Shown here in pieces: positions 1 through 13,419 of a DNA stretch of 64,000 bases. The notes beneath the pieces were generated by a model. That model was not told where the DNA came from. It did not search any database and worked only from the letters and a program-made list of their open reading frames with translations. Position numbers and translations under genes: made by a program. Every line of letters begins with the position of its first letter. The stretch's first letter is position 1. The stretch covers positions 3,162,001-3,226,000 of the forward strand of contig CM059582.1 of NCBI GenBank assembly GCA_030407085.1, given 5' to 3'. This stretch comes from Trichopria drosophilae (lineage: Eukaryota > Arthropoda > Insecta > Hymenoptera > Diapriidae).

Positions 1-3000
1 TTGTATTATGGCGTTCATCAGTTTATCATCATTTATCATTCATTACCATCATTCCCAACTGTTTAGGCGAGGACTGAAGTCCATAATTGAATCTAAGATA
101 ATCATGTTTCTTGACTAACGCATATCATTGTTAATGTACAATAACTTTCAGCGAAAGTTTTAATTAAGCTTCAGATGCATGTCATTTTTACTTTACAAAG
201 ATCCTCATAACTTTAAGTATACGATCAATACGAGCTTTAATTGCACATTAGTTGTTTTTCGACAATTAAATACGTAGTTGTTAACACATTATGTGTCACT
301 GTAAATACATAACGACAAATTCTATCAATGTACATTTTTAAGTGTTGTCAAAATAGTAAATACCAAAATATAACCTACCATGCGGTTTGTACTAATTAAA
401 TGCATATTGGCATTCTAGTGGAAAAATAACCTATAGGACGACTCGAGTAACACTTCAGGGGGATTTAAGCTGATAAACGCAAATGTTAATGGATTGGGTT
501 ATTGTCATCCACTCTCTATATATTTCATATTATACAGAGTGATCCAGATTTTAATATCATATATTGAGCTTAGTGCGTGTCTTTTTATGTATTGAATATG
601 TTTATAGTTTGATATATAACATTTCAGAACAGTTTCTTTTGAAGACGTTTTGTTCAGTATCCAAATGTGCAGCCTTTTGTTTAAGGTTTTTGAATTTTTT
701 CGTTTATTTTGTTCTTGCTACTATTTTTGAGTTAATTTTATTGCAGCAATCTTTCAATATTTATTTCCAGCAATACAATTTTGTCCCTAATCATTTATTG
801 ATCTGTCAACTGCATTGTACGTAATGGATAGCTTTTGAGAGTGAGGGATGATTTACATATTAAAATCTAATTATTACTCGCCACTACCTCAACCGTGATA
901 AAGAGTAGCTGAAAACAATCCAAGGCATTAATAACCTCGATATTAATCAGCTTAAATAATTGTCATAGGAAGCTCAAGTGTTCCGAAAAGCTGATTTTAT
1001 TTTTCCACTAATAATAAATCAAGTACTTTGTAAGTTATAAACTCTAATGTAATATTTTTAATATAAAATGTAATTTGTTACATGAAAAATCAGTTGTATA
1101 CTAATATTTATGTACCCTCATTTACTGCTCGATCAGGAGTGATTTGTATTCCTTAAAATAATTATATTTATCGAACATTTTGCGGTATAGAAAAATCTCT
1201 CAAGATGAGACTCGTAAAAGACGTCATACATAACTTGGACTTCTGCAATTAAATAAATGGCTCTAACGTCTTTAGGGGTCAAGATCTAAATTGGCACTCT
1301 CTTTGATTAATAATACCTTAGTTTAGTGATTGCCCACGAGAACTATTTTCAAGTACGTAAGTCAGATTATGGTATAATGACAAAGTGGAAAAATCCTACA
1401 TTATACTCAGCGCTTATTGTCCGTTTGCAGACAAATAAATAACTAAATGGTGATTAATTAATAAAAATATTTGCATTGAGTTCGTAAAAAATTACAGTGG
1501 ACATGCATAACATTGTCCATAATACAAAGTTAATTATTCATTTAAAAATTCATATCCATAATGAAAAATATTAAAATGTAATTCATTCAAGGTAAGTGAA
1601 TTTTGAATATATTTCGATAATGAGAAAATGTTTTAATTTCAGCGGAATAATCTTGCAAATCATTCATTTGTATTAAACAATGAAAGCAAATGGCAGTTTC
1701 CGCATTTAAATAGAAATAATATTCCACAAAGCTTGAAATGATATTCGAAATAATGGAAACAATGCACTTGGAAATTATACTTTAAAACTTGGTGTAGTAA
1801 ATTAATGTTTATAAATTAAATAAACAATAATTACACCACCATTGTTTTATTATGGTAACGATGAAAAGGTATTGTTTTAATATTTTTCAAAAATAAATGA
1901 AGACCAATGTGGAAAGATTCGGTGCGTCGATTTTAAAACGTAAAAATTACTTACAATTTAATTTTGAAATGATTTGGCAGCAGTCAATTATAAGAATACA
2001 TCACGGATAAGGAAAGTTTATTTTATATAATATTTTATATTTTTTATAAAATTTTTTTTAAGTAGTAATAAAAGAGTGGTAATACTCAACAGCTTTTTTA
2101 AAATGTTTACTATCGGCATTACAAAAGTTCCTTAAGATTTATAGTGAAATTTAAAAAATTCGCGCTATTTTTATAACAACTTATGAGTCAATGTTTGTTT
2201 AGTTAACATTTGGTATTGTTAAATTTACTTTTTAATGTTTTATATATATATTCAATCCATGTTCTTAACTTGCAATTTTACTCAATAAACAGTGCATTTG
2301 CACTCTAACAAATGTGTAGAGTCTGTAAACTCTTTTTTTTGCCAATAATGTCTATCGATTAGTATTATTAAACTATTAGCGACACATTTTGGTATAATGA
2401 AAGTGTGTGCTCTACACTTTTTAAGGTCATTTTTTTCCGTGTATTGATCCATAACAGATAATGGTAATCATTAATTTCGTGATAGCCAAATAATGCAATT
2501 TTGTAATGTTACTTGATTTGTACGTATTGTAGAAAGAATTTTCTAATCTTGTATTAATTTAACGAAATTTCATTCCACATAGATGATTAGAATCTTTGAC
2601 ATATTGATGAAAATTATGAAGATTAAAATGAATGATCTTGTTTTTGTGCAAATTTTAAACGCAAAAAAACAAATCAATCAAAATTTTATTTGTCGTTTTT
2701 TAATCCATTTATTATAAATATATATTTATAATTGTGAGATTAACTCAGTTTAAGGTCATGTCAACTGTCAAAATATTAATAATTTACAATAGTTTTTAAA
2801 AATATATTATACTTTTTTTCCCAGAAACATTATTTTTGTTCATGGTTCATTTAATTGATTTTAATATTGATTTTGTTAATAACCTCAGAACTAATAATAC
2901 AAAATATCAGTACGTCTGCACAACTTCCATGTATTTTTCTGAGTTCGTGTAGTTTTCACGTGTGAAAGCTTGTTCCGTTTGTTCTTCACAAATCGATAAA

Positions 3001-3800
3001 AAATGTCGCGTGTCTTTCCCTTAATTGGTCGGCCTGTGACTCCCCTTTTTTACGCGGAAAAAATTGCTAAAGATGTCTGCATCATTTACTATGAGAACAT
3101 TATTTATAGTCTCGCCTTTATTATGAATGACGTTATCGATAATGATACATTTCTTTTTAATAAATAATGACCTATCTACCAATAAGTACTAGTGACCGAA
3201 CAAAATTAATTTTTTTTCGTTCTTTATGCTATACCTAAACCTTTTCCATTTTCTTTATGTGATTAAAGTTCAGCAACTATGAAAATTATAAAATGTAAGA
3301 GTTATTAATATTGCAATTGCGACTATCTTCGAATTATGTCAATTTGACAACTGTGGACATGATAATTGTTTTATATATGGACTACTTATTGATTATATCG
3401 ATGCCCCTGACAAACACGTGTTGCTCAGTTCCCTCCCGGGGACTCGTTTATTTCAACTTGACTTCCAACATTCGTGTATTTTAAAATTTGCTCAGGAAAA
3501 AACAAGGATGATAAACAGAAATTAATTAGCCTAATGTAATCTTACAAGCTAAACTATGAAATGCGTATAAAATTCATTTTTGACTACTTTAGAATCTGAT
3601 AAATTTGAAAATTGATTAATTATAATCATTGATGGTGTAGAGAATTGCAAATGACAATAATACTGGAGGATGATGCTCAAATGATTATGATGGTGAAGAT
3701 TATTGATGATGTCAGATGTTCACGATGATATATGCGTATTAATATGAAATCATACGTTGTTATTTATCAATATTTTTAAACCAATAAAGATAATGATTTA
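1..3800. other. Gene-free AT-rich intergenic DNA
   Basis: No open frame here has plausible splice sites, conserved motifs or a shift in composition. The longest frame (564-824) translates to a low-complexity Phe/Leu-rich peptide typical of AT-rich noise. A cryptic GAT-rich tract sits near 3667-3730. I see no RNA gene or transposon protein. Confidence 0.6.
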
Positions 3801-3813
3801 TTGCAATTTTTTC

Positions 3814-4105
3814 CAGTTCCACTCTTCTCATATTTGGTAGATTTCAGAAACGCTGAAGCGGTACAGACGTTTACTATAAACTGGACAGGATTCAGAAGAC
3901 AATACCAGATATTGCTTCATTGATCGATGGCCTGCGATATTTCTTGAAATTTTTCACTACTGGAATATTAAACGTCTCACGGAATACACGGAGAAAAGCA
4001 TATTTCTATTCTCCAAAGGGAGGACAGATACCTCATAAGACAGATGATAAATTTCAAGTCGAAATTTCAATCAGTTTTGAACTGCATGTAAAATTATCTT
4101 CGTGA
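3814..4105 (+). other. Possible terminal exon or lncRNA exon, unassigned
   Basis: A good pyrimidine-rich acceptor ends at 3813. It is followed by a frame that reads PLFSYLVDFRNAEAVQTF onward to a TGA at about 3922. A second short frame (3920-4105, 61 aa) overlaps its end. Base composition is richer in GC than the flanks. I recognise no family. It could be a last coding exon, a noncoding exon or chance. No partner exon was found upstream on the plus strand. Confidence 0.2.
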
Positions 4106-4294
4106 TGAAGACAACTCAAGATATATATTAAGTTTAAAAGACTTCGGATATATATAGAATTTGATTTATTTTAATTATAATTAAAACATTTGTTTGGAAG
4201 AAAGAGTGAATGTAAACGATTAAATTATAAACAATCATGATTTAATATAATAGAGTCGTAAACATTTTTTTTTAATTTCATTACAAAGGAAACT

Positions 4295-4480
4295 TTAATA
4301 GGTCAACATCTGCGGTCTGCACAATAATGGTAGAGACGTAGGGTATGGGCTGCCGTAATGCTGGTGACGTTGAGAAAGCAGCTTAAAAAAGTGTACTTGA
4401 GCTTGTTGTAGCATGTTCAGCATATCAGAGACTCCCGACAGGCGAGGTGTAAGTACTTGTATAGAGCTATTCGCACTTTT
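4295..4480 (-). other. Possible minus-strand coding exon, unassigned
   Basis: This stretch is clearly richer in GC than its surroundings. On the minus strand it reads LTPRLSGVSDMLNMLQQAQ, continuing through HFFKLLSQRHQHYGSPYP to a TAA at 4295-4297. The peptide is mixed in composition and Gln/Leu-rich, unlike the Phe/Ile/Lys-rich noise frames nearby. A possible acceptor (...ACAAG) lies near 4464. It could be the 3' exon of the same minus-strand gene as the orphan exon at 21.9 kb, but nothing in the sequence proves a link. Function unknown. Confidence 0.3.
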
Positions 4481-4499
4481 ATAAAATTGTATCATTCAA

Positions 4500-7400
4500 A
4501 TCCCTAAGGCAACTTTATATAGTGTACTGTAATTTGAACAGTGTAAATAAGACTAAATATACCCTTAATAATTGAGATGATTGATGTTGTAATATTAAAG
4601 GGGAAACGTCAGATAGTCGAGCGTCTATTGTCACTCTTACTGGTTTCTTACCAGTGTTTGGTATATAATTAACGTGTTAGATTTTATTTAATATTATTCA
4701 AAATTATGCAAAAATTATTATAAAAATCATTGAAATATATTTTCATAGTCTCAATCATTCAATAATGATATTATGGAAGTACGTTCAGTAAAAAAAAATA
4801 AAAGGCCATGGTTTTGGCCATCTTCGAAAATATGTTATTCTTCGAATTTGAATTCTTTTAATTTGTCGTTGTTAGTGTAATTATAATTCTCTGGACAATA
4901 ATTCATCCATGAACGAGAAATTCCATAACAACGAGGATTTAAAATTGTATTCATCGTCAGCTAAAAGTTCGCGAATGCTCTGAGTTCTGTAGTTACTTAA
5001 ATAATGTTTCATACTTTCGAATCCTCTGTGACTATATATATTAAAAAAAAATTTAACGGTACCTTTAGAAATAAAGCTTTGTGCTTTCAGTTTCATATCA
5101 AACATTATTTTTTCTTCGTTGTTGCACTTTGAAAAGTGTTTACTTCCGACTTTTACCTTTAACTGAAAGTTTAAAAAATGTTTTGGACCATAATCATTAT
5201 TTTCCTAAATATTATAAATAAATTAATATTTTGAAAATTTTTAATTTTGCTCTTCGAAAGAAAACTCTTTCAAAAAAGGTCAAAAGTTTGCGAATATGTA
5301 GTTAATTCACGTTTCACGAATCGGAAATATATGGTTCTTTTAAAGATGTCGCGAAGTATCAAAATTGATGAAAAAACACGCTACTAAGATGCGAACTGCA
5401 TTTCGAAACTCCACTAGCATGCATACACTCGTATTACTACAAATTTTATCCATGTTATATTGTAGTTAATAATAGTTATTTACACTTGTTGCAAATAAAT
5501 GCAAAAAATGTTGAAAGTTCTCTTCAATGTAGTGTTTGGTTGAAAACAGCCATTTATGGCCATACTAAGGGGTCCACACAGGCATCACGGTCGAAATGCA
5601 TGTCACTGTTTTAAATAAGCGTTTTTAATTATTTTACTATTCTTGTGAGGAACAATATTTTTCTTTTTAGTATATTAACATACATATGTACCGCACAGTG
5701 GAGAATAGAAAACACACTTTTTTCTCTTGTATTTTACCATAAAAACTATGTTTTCTACATGATAATTGCAGTTAATACATATCAGTATTTTTGTATTTTC
5801 TTTTCGATTACTGACGAAGTAGGATTTCCAAATTAGAAACAAAGTGTAATTGCTTGTTATTTAGGATGTGTAAATAAACAAATATAACAAAATTCGCTGG
5901 TTTTAAAATTATTATTGACGATTTTTTAAAAATAATTACGTGCATTTTGGAAAGATTTGGTTAGGTAAGGTTTTTGAGGTCGCTAGTTACAAATCCGCAC
6001 CCAGATTTGAGAAATTGAAAATGGTTGATTCAAGGAGGTAGTCATTGAAATGAAAAAAAGAACAATTTGAAACAAGTAGAGAAAAAACATAATGATTAAT
6101 AAAAGAAAAGTTAATAAATAATACTCTACGATACAAATAAAAATATAAATACAAACACTTTCCCACAATTTTAATTAAAAGGATTTTAAGTATTTAGATC
6201 AATTTCAACGATCTAGCATTTTCCAATCTTATTGACAATTGGCCAAAATTATAATCCACGTCAAGGTAAACTTGAGTTATAATTTTGTTTTGGTTAGACA
6301 TTTCGACAGCATTACAATAATATTCAAAAATATGTTATAACTGGTAAATCAATATGGAACAAAATTAAAAAAGAGAGCCAAAGTAATAGCGAAAACAGAA
6401 ATGTTGATTAATATAAGGAATTTACACAATTTAACAGTCTTCTTTATTATATCTTCTTTTTCGTGTCTTTGATTAAGTTCTTTTTTCTTAATTATTAAAA
6501 CATTTTACTGCATTATCATACCATTGTTTCGCTATACGTTAAAAAACCATATTAAAATTCTTTCGTATACGATACTATTAATTCCGATTGGGTATTATTA
6601 CTGCTTTCAAAATTATTATTTATGTTTTTGTAGTTGCAGAAATTGGGGTTTGAATACAACACGTTCTTTTTTTTTTAAATTTTGACAGCAAATTTATGCT
6701 TCATTGTTTCTTATCAATTTATTAAATTATTAAAATGTAAAGAGAATCATTCGTGTTCTAACCTAATCATTCTAAAAATACCAAATAAAGAAAACCCAAC
6801 AATCAAAATGTTATTAATTATAAAATTTAATTTAATAACGCAAAATGGTAAAATTATATAAGTAATATGAAGAACAATTGATGTTCCGACTCAGTTTAAA
6901 TTTATAATGAACTTTTTATAATTCAACATTTTTTTAATCATTTATTAAACGACAATTATTAAAACCACAAATAATTTATTTCAATTTATGCATCAGATTA
7001 GCATCATTAGCATACCTATGCTCAGCTGAAAATTTGGTTTTTACAATAGAGAATCAATATTCATTCCAAAACGTTTAGAAACCTTAATTTCTATTGAATG
7101 AGGACTACAGTGGCCTCGAAATTTACTTTGCGCCGAACTCAATTAATGCTTTATAAAGTGAAATTCAATAGTTTGGCATAGCTGGTCAGTGGTACGAATT
7201 CCTGAATCCTTGCAAAATTCTCGAATGTGATTAATATTAGCTTATTGCGAAACAAAATTGTAGAAATTTCAAAAATAATTCTACCTTTATTTTAAATTGT
7301 GATATATCCTACAAATATACTCTAAATCTTAAGGACTGAGTTTTGTTTGTATGCGTGATATTCAAAACTCCACTGAATTGTCCATTATAATATGGTTTTC
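4500..7400. other. Gene-free AT-rich DNA with one dispersed-repeat copy
   Basis: No gene is supported. The 74-aa minus frame at 4881-5105 is helix-like but has no splice signals or recognisable family. A copy of a dispersed repeat (TTTTTGAGGTCGCTAGTTAC) occurs at 5969-5997 and is matched by a diverged copy at 40736-40766. Confidence 0.5.
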
Positions 7401-7411
7401 TGTACGGTAGG

Positions 7412-7577
7412 CGTAAAATAATTACTTTACGCCCCGCGCATGATTATGACGTGGAGAGAAAAATTAGTATTAATCCGTATTTATGCCATCATTTTGATCA
7501 AACAGTCAAAAAGTCGAAAATATCGTCGTTTTAGCATTTAATCGTTATCCCAGGCATAAAATGTAATTTTACGCCCT
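7412..7577. repeat. Two short GGCGTAAA/TTTACGCC palindromes
   Basis: At 7412-7435 GGCGTAAA is followed eight bases later by TTTACGCC, a perfect inverted pair. At about 7553-7577 a near copy (GGCATAAA...TTTTACGCC) recurs. A third variant (GGGCGTAAAATACGATTTTG) lies at 55676 inside an ABCA intron. The related motif CCGTAAA/TTTACGG fills the element at 24.5 kb. This suggests one dispersed palindromic repeat family. Confidence 0.5.
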
Positions 7578-7596
7578 TGATATAAAATAAAATATT

Positions 7597-7740
7597 ATAA
7601 AAATATTAATAAGGGTTCGGCTTTGTCCTACAAAGTTGGTTGCTGTTGATTTTCCTCGACATTTCGAACGACTTGCGTTCATTTTCAAGAGGTTACTGTA
7701 ACTTTGTAGGACAAAGCCGAACCCTTATTAATATTTTTAT
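7597..7740. mobile_element. Fold-back element with perfect 41-bp inverted arms
   Basis: Positions 7597-7637 and 7700-7740 are exact reverse complements over 41 bp. They enclose a 62-bp loop (7638-7699). Read on the minus strand, the loop carries a hairpin GAACG-CAAGT-CGTTC flanked by CTTGAAAAT and GAAATG. That arrangement resembles a decayed hammerhead ribozyme core (CUGANGA - stem II - GAAAC). Penelope-like element termini are known to carry hammerhead motifs, so a non-autonomous relic of that group is possible. No protein is encoded. Perfect arms imply recent formation. Confidence 0.75.
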
Positions 7741-8379
7741 TATATATAACTTCTACATAAAAACACCGTGTAATTAAAATAAAATATTATTTATCAAGAG
7801 AGAAATTATCGATCTTAGATGGGTATGAAGCTTTTGCTTTCAGGCGCAAAATCGAGTATTTCGCCAGAACTGCAAAAAGTACTGTTTCAGGTTAGTAGAC
7901 GTAAAATGACCAATTACGCTACATTTGTTACAAATTTTACTAATTCATCATCAAGTTTTTCAAGGGACGATAAATGGAAAATCTATATAAGCAGCAAATA
8001 TTTAAAGATATCTCTATATACTATATATTTCCGGCAGTAAGTAGATGTTGAATAAATCACGATTTATTAATGCAGATCAAAGTTGAACGTAGATTTTGAA
8101 CGACAAACTGATAAATAGTAAATATCATGTAGATCTTTTGAAGAGCCTACATATCTGTGAGACTAAACGAAATGTAATAAATTAATGATCCCTCACTTTC
8201 ATATTTATAGTCTAAACGATGTTAAAAATATGAACGGAAGGAAATCTGTAGCTCTAGTAAACGACTAGTTGGTAAGCTTCTGGCTAGATTTATACTTGAG
8301 CCTGATAGTGAAAATCGATCATCCCACTTATGCATATTGTTCCTTCATAAATTAAAGAGGCGGCTGATATGACAAATAC

Positions 8380-8640
8380 AATTCCGCACTTGGGGGCTCA
8401 GGCAGGGGTCGATCGATCTGCCTTGGTAAAGCCGCTTTGATGGTCGCGGTTCAACGTTCCGCTTTGCATCGCTGCTCTTGGCAGATACATTTACGCGAGA
8501 ATGGGTCAATCAACCCTTAAATCCACAAAGCTAAATGTGGAAACAATTATGTACGCGCGTTTTCCTACGCAAATAACAACTCGTTCGTTTCAGCACGCCA
8601 TTTCAGTCCGCTCTTGAACGTTTATTTTTTGGTCGTTTCA
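8380..8640. promoter_or_regulatory. GC-rich noncoding island, possible regulatory element
   Basis: The GC content is visibly higher than the surrounding DNA, with many CpG dinucleotides. There is no open frame on either strand. A short inverted pair (ATCTGCC near 8416, GGCAGAT near 8480) could form a hairpin. It could be an enhancer, a promoter without a recognised gene, or an old repeat. No specific binding site is convincing. Confidence 0.25.
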
Positions 8641-8649
8641 GAAGCGAAC

Positions 8650-11600
8650 AGTAGTTGAAAGAGCTACCTTATTTTGTGTTGTATATTATAAACGATATTA
8701 ATGCAGATATTTTGTATGTATACTAAAATTGAAAAGTTTCCGGACAATACTAAAATATTAGTTTTTTAATTAATAATTCTTAACAATCTCTGTTTTTTTG
8801 TACAGCATATTCAATCCAAGAGTTTGTTACTTATGGTGCCCTCATATTGACACCATTTATTCCTCATAAATAGGAGCCTATTTCAATCAAAAAATCCAAT
8901 ATTTTGATCCAACTTTCTGCGTTCTAACTTTTTAGTAAACGTCTTTAATAGAAATAAACCACGAATGATTGTTCAGGACCTCCTCGTACGAATCCTGTGA
9001 TCAGAATCAGTCGACGATTTTGTTGAAAGAGTTGACTGCATTGTGTTTTAAAAGCACTTTAAATTACATCTACTGAACAACATAAAATTTGTACCCAAAA
9101 AACCGAGTACTATGTTTGAAGTAAGTTGGACCAATTTGATTAAATTCGTGCACTATATGGGATCTGCCATTATGATTGTTTGAAAACTAACTTCAAATTT
9201 AGACCCAACGACCTTAAAAAACCCCGGGTACCAAGTTCGACGTGATTTCATTTGAGTTCGACTGCGATTTTGAAAAAAAAAAATTATTAGTTTAATAACC
9301 ATTTGTGATCAGACATTTTGAAATTGAATTTTTTCAAAACTATCTTCTAACTCAAACGTTTTTTAGTGGATAATTCTTCCCATCTGAGATATTTTTATAC
9401 TAGAAATCTTTAAAAAGTAATTCGTAAATTGTTTATCTTTAAATTCGCACCATTTTTATATATAATTCAAAAGAAAGGGGTTTGGGTAATGAAAAACGAG
9501 TACTCCAACATTTTTTTCGTTGCGTTTTACTAAAATACGAAAAAGTGCTGTCAACTTCATTTTAAATGTAGGTATTTGGGTTTGAGATGTTTGAATTAAT
9601 CGTTATGTTAGAAAGTTATCTGCATTTTTAATGTTCTGACGATATGACTTGAGTTATTTATTTATTGTTCCTGCATTTAGTTTTTTTTTCATCCATAGCA
9701 AGACATATATTTACGATATTTACATTTTTCTGATTCTCAAGAGAGTTAGAATGTTAGGTGATTGCATAGTTTATTTGTTTAAAAAAAACTACTAGAAACG
9801 CATCGATTACTAAATCAGGTTTTATCTATTAAGGATTAATCTAAAAATTTAGAGTACGAAATTTTTCGATAAAAAGATAATGATATAGCATATTATCGAT
9901 AATATTGTGAAGATAATAGAATTCATGCTGTAATGTTAGTCATCTCGACTAATCCAAAATAAGAACGCTCCATTACAGTTAATGGCTTTGTAATTCAAGT
10001 AATCTTTTAAGTTATAAATATAACTTAAAAAATGCTTTTAAAAGCATAGGACTTTAATGTCACGTATTAGGATCAAATGGCCCAATGGGGACAAAAACAT
10101 ATCTTGAATGTCGAACTCAATTACTAACCTACCGCATACCCTCAGAGGCAATTTCGTCAGTGCTGGATTTATGGAGTTTGATGTACAAACCCGAGCAGTT
10201 TGTAATAAAAAAGCATACCGAAATCCACGAAGGAATCTTCTTTTATGGACTTACGAAAAACTTACTAAGCCAGACGCAAATCAGTACATCGTTACAGAAC
10301 TGTTTAAGTAGTGGATAAAATTTAATTGACTAAAACTGCTCACAGATTTGTCCAAAAATCCCATCTAATAACTACTCAGAAATATTATTCAAAATATGTA
10401 TGCGCCTGGTGCGAATTTTCAGTCTGCGTTTTGTAAGTTTCCTAACAAGATCACTATTTCCCGTCCGTTTATAATTATATTGTTTTCTGTCGCTAATGAC
10501 CATAGAATCAGATTAAATTATATTAAGCATCTCAGGAAAATTAGGAAGAAATTCGATTTTCTTGTTACTGAGGGAAGTGTTAACGAAAATAACAATAGCC
10601 GCGATGATGATGATGATGATGCTGGTGATGATACTGATGATGGTGGTGATGATGTTGGTCATGATGATGAAGATTATGCTCATATTACAGTTGCTGAACG
10701 AATTTCCATCTTGTTCCTAATAATAGTCACGCTAAAAAAACATCCAAAACTACAAAAAATGTATTAAAACTGGACGGAAACTGCATAAAAAGTGTCCAGG
10801 CAATTATTAAGTTATCGCAATAAAATAACATCTACACAATGTTACCTAAATTATCGTCCATAAACTAGAAAAAAAAATATTTTGGTCGTTCGTGTTATAA
10901 AGTTCGAGTACTTTTTTGCAGAAATAGACCGGAAACTGTATACAGTTTATCTACAAAAGTTACCGAAAAACAATCCACGATTTAGTAACATTTTGTACGG
11001 AAAACCAGCAACATTAAATTACTCAAAAAAATGACGCATTTTTAGCAAAGCTACCGCACATTAAACGAATTTTGATCGTGAATTTTTTTGTAGTGAATTT
11101 TCTATTCGATTATTACGTGAATGGTCTATAATAAGCGTCTAAAATATTAAGCATTCTTCTGAATTTAAACTTTTAATGTCAATTGCGATATAACTTAAGC
11201 AACGGGTACCTATATTTCACACTATGAATTTTTAATGCAATTGTGGAAAATTTCTGTTTCGCTTCCACTATCTTGACTTCGCATGCAATTCTGAAATATC
11301 TCCGTTTCTATGTCAGCTCAAAATTAGCGACATTGAAAACTACGAAGAATATTTTATATGCAATGAAGTATTTTTCACCTTCCGTGATGTCATCACTGAA
11401 AGTAATTGATTCTCTTTTTAACAATGTATCTTAAGGAAAGGTACAAAAAGGAGCTGAATTGTTAAATTGCCGATCTGATTAAGATATTCTTCAGGTTAAT
11501 ATCTGGAGAACAATCTAATTCTATAACTATCTATAAATCTGAGCAGCGCTTGAATCTTAAGCACAAACTGAGTATTATAGACACGAATTTACTTTTTATA

Positions 11601-12480
11601 GTGACTAAGTAATTTTTTAGTGTGGTAACAGATTCAATATAATATAAAATTTTATCGATTTATCGGATTTTATTCTCTATTTGTATGAAATAAAATCTAA
11701 GGACCAGTTTTATATAAATTTGAAATAATAAAGTTATATTTTTTCTCATGGTTGACCATATTTTAAAAACAAATTATTTGACGATCAATATTTTAAAATT
11801 TATAGCCAGTAACTTCCACTCTATTTAAAAAAAAGTAACTTTCAAAAAGTTTATTTCGTAATAATTATATTAGAACAATTTCAGGCTTGCGCAGCGGCTC
11901 GATTCAATTACGAAGTTTAATCATTGTCCCTGAAAGCATGCAATTTAAAGCATGCAGGTACACATACATATACCCTTACAGGCAGTTCATAGAATGTGTA
12001 TTAATTTGTCGAGAATTTACAAAATTCCGTATTCAACAATGTTTCAATATTTATCTTAAATGATTGCTTTTCCGTTGTTTGTGAACGAAACATAATACGA
12101 ACTGAAATTTTTCGCCCGAATAAAATTAACGATCAACTCGTACCGAGTACATATTCGTATCAAATATTTTTAAACCAGGAAAGATTGGTACTTCCGTTAC
12201 AGTTACAGCTGAAGAAGCGAATTTGTTCAAAAAATTGAATTTAAGAAATATTTTCTCTTTCAAACATTGACGATAATATAGATTGAAAAATTGAGGGAGA
12301 TGAGTATTTTCGTAATATTTGTATCTAATTTGTAAATTTCAATTAGTCAAAAACTACTAATTCTATTAATGAAATTAATATATAGTTTATTAATATATCG
12401 TTTTTGGTAATAAACGACTAATTCAATGGAAATTTGTACTACCTCATTATAGTAGCATAAGGTGTTAAAAAATACAATGA
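8650..12480. other. Gene-free AT-rich DNA with degenerate repeats
   Basis: No gene is supported. A diverged pair of repeats about 110 bp apart is seen at 9086-9130 and 9195-9250; both contain AATTT, ACCCAA, then a GAGTAC/GGGTAC-containing block. A GAT-rich microsatellite (10603-10675) makes an Asp-rich frame that I do not consider a gene. Two overlapping frames at 10085-10318 have no supporting signals. Confidence 0.5.
10603..10675 (+). repeat. (GAT)n-type microsatellite
   Basis: Imperfect GATGAT runs interrupted by GCTGGT, ACT and GTTGGTC. In one frame they code for poly-Asp/Gly, which explains the long acidic frame at 10396-10767. Confidence 0.85.
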
Positions 12481-12564
12481 CTATTTCAATAAATTATTGA
12501 AACTTGTTGTTTACTCTTTATTAATTAAATTTCATTTAATTAGTCACCAATATTTAACCTCTTG

Positions 12565-12769
12565 CACTCTAAATCTGAATGAGTGAAAAGTGGGTTACTA
12601 TCTGAAATTATTGACAAAATTTACTAAATATTGGTTAATTTCAACTAATTGAATGAGTAACATAATTTGATTAACTCATTCAATTAGTTAAAACTCACTA
12701 ATCATTGGTAAATTTTGTTACCAATTTCAAATAGTAACCCACTTTTCACTTCTTCAAATTTAGAGAGTG
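12565..12769. mobile_element. About 205-bp palindromic fold-back element
   Basis: The left arm (12565-12660) and right arm (12671-12769) are imperfect reverse complements around a 10-bp centre. The strongest block is GTGAAAAGTGGGTTACTAT in the left arm and its complement ATAGTAACCCACTTTTCAC in the right arm. The arms differ by point changes and small indels, so the element is older than the one at 7.6 kb. It encodes no protein and fits a MITE or fold-back class. Confidence 0.75.
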
Positions 12770-13419
12770 ATTAATTTGTTGTTTTACTATTGCAGTATTT
12801 TCACTTTAGTAAGTTATTGGTTTTCAGCAATTGCAGCTTTTTGATATCTTTCCTTGGACGAAATGGTATTTCTAACCCTCAGTTCGGTTTGTGGTGTTAT
12901 GCTGCATGTTTATTTAAAAATAAGGGAAATTAAACATTTAACAATGATTATATCTTTACTAGTATTCTTTTGACACGCGACTAGTCGTGTTTGATTCATC
13001 AATGTACATACCATTATTCATGCTAGGATCGTTTGTTTAGGCATACGATGGATTTTAAATATCACTTCTTAGAAGTAATCATTATCTTTCGGAAAAATAC
13101 ACATTGAACAAACCAGATTCGTCTAAATACTCAGTAATATTACCAACGACGTAATACTTAAGTTCTGTGATCGCACATTTTGACTAAGGGTTTAAATTCA
13201 AATTTAAATATGTTTTACTCTTCAAATTAGTACTTGGCTTATTTAAATGAATATGTAATATATAGTGAATATGTAGATTTTTCTGTGTAACTCATATATT
13301 CATTGTCGTTACAAAATAATTGCGGAGTTATGTTTAGATAAGACATTTCTAAACGAATATTATTTGTCATACTAATTTTTGAAATGCTCCTTAAGAATCT
13401 GCAGTGAAAATTAAGTTTT

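Noticed and set aside
4881..5105. 74-aa minus ORF with helical look
   Set aside because: No splice signals, no family, and AT-rich composition; cannot be told from chance.
10396..10767. 123-aa acidic ORF
   Set aside because: The Asp-rich core is just a GAT microsatellite, the rest is low-complexity, and no splice sites or homology are visible.
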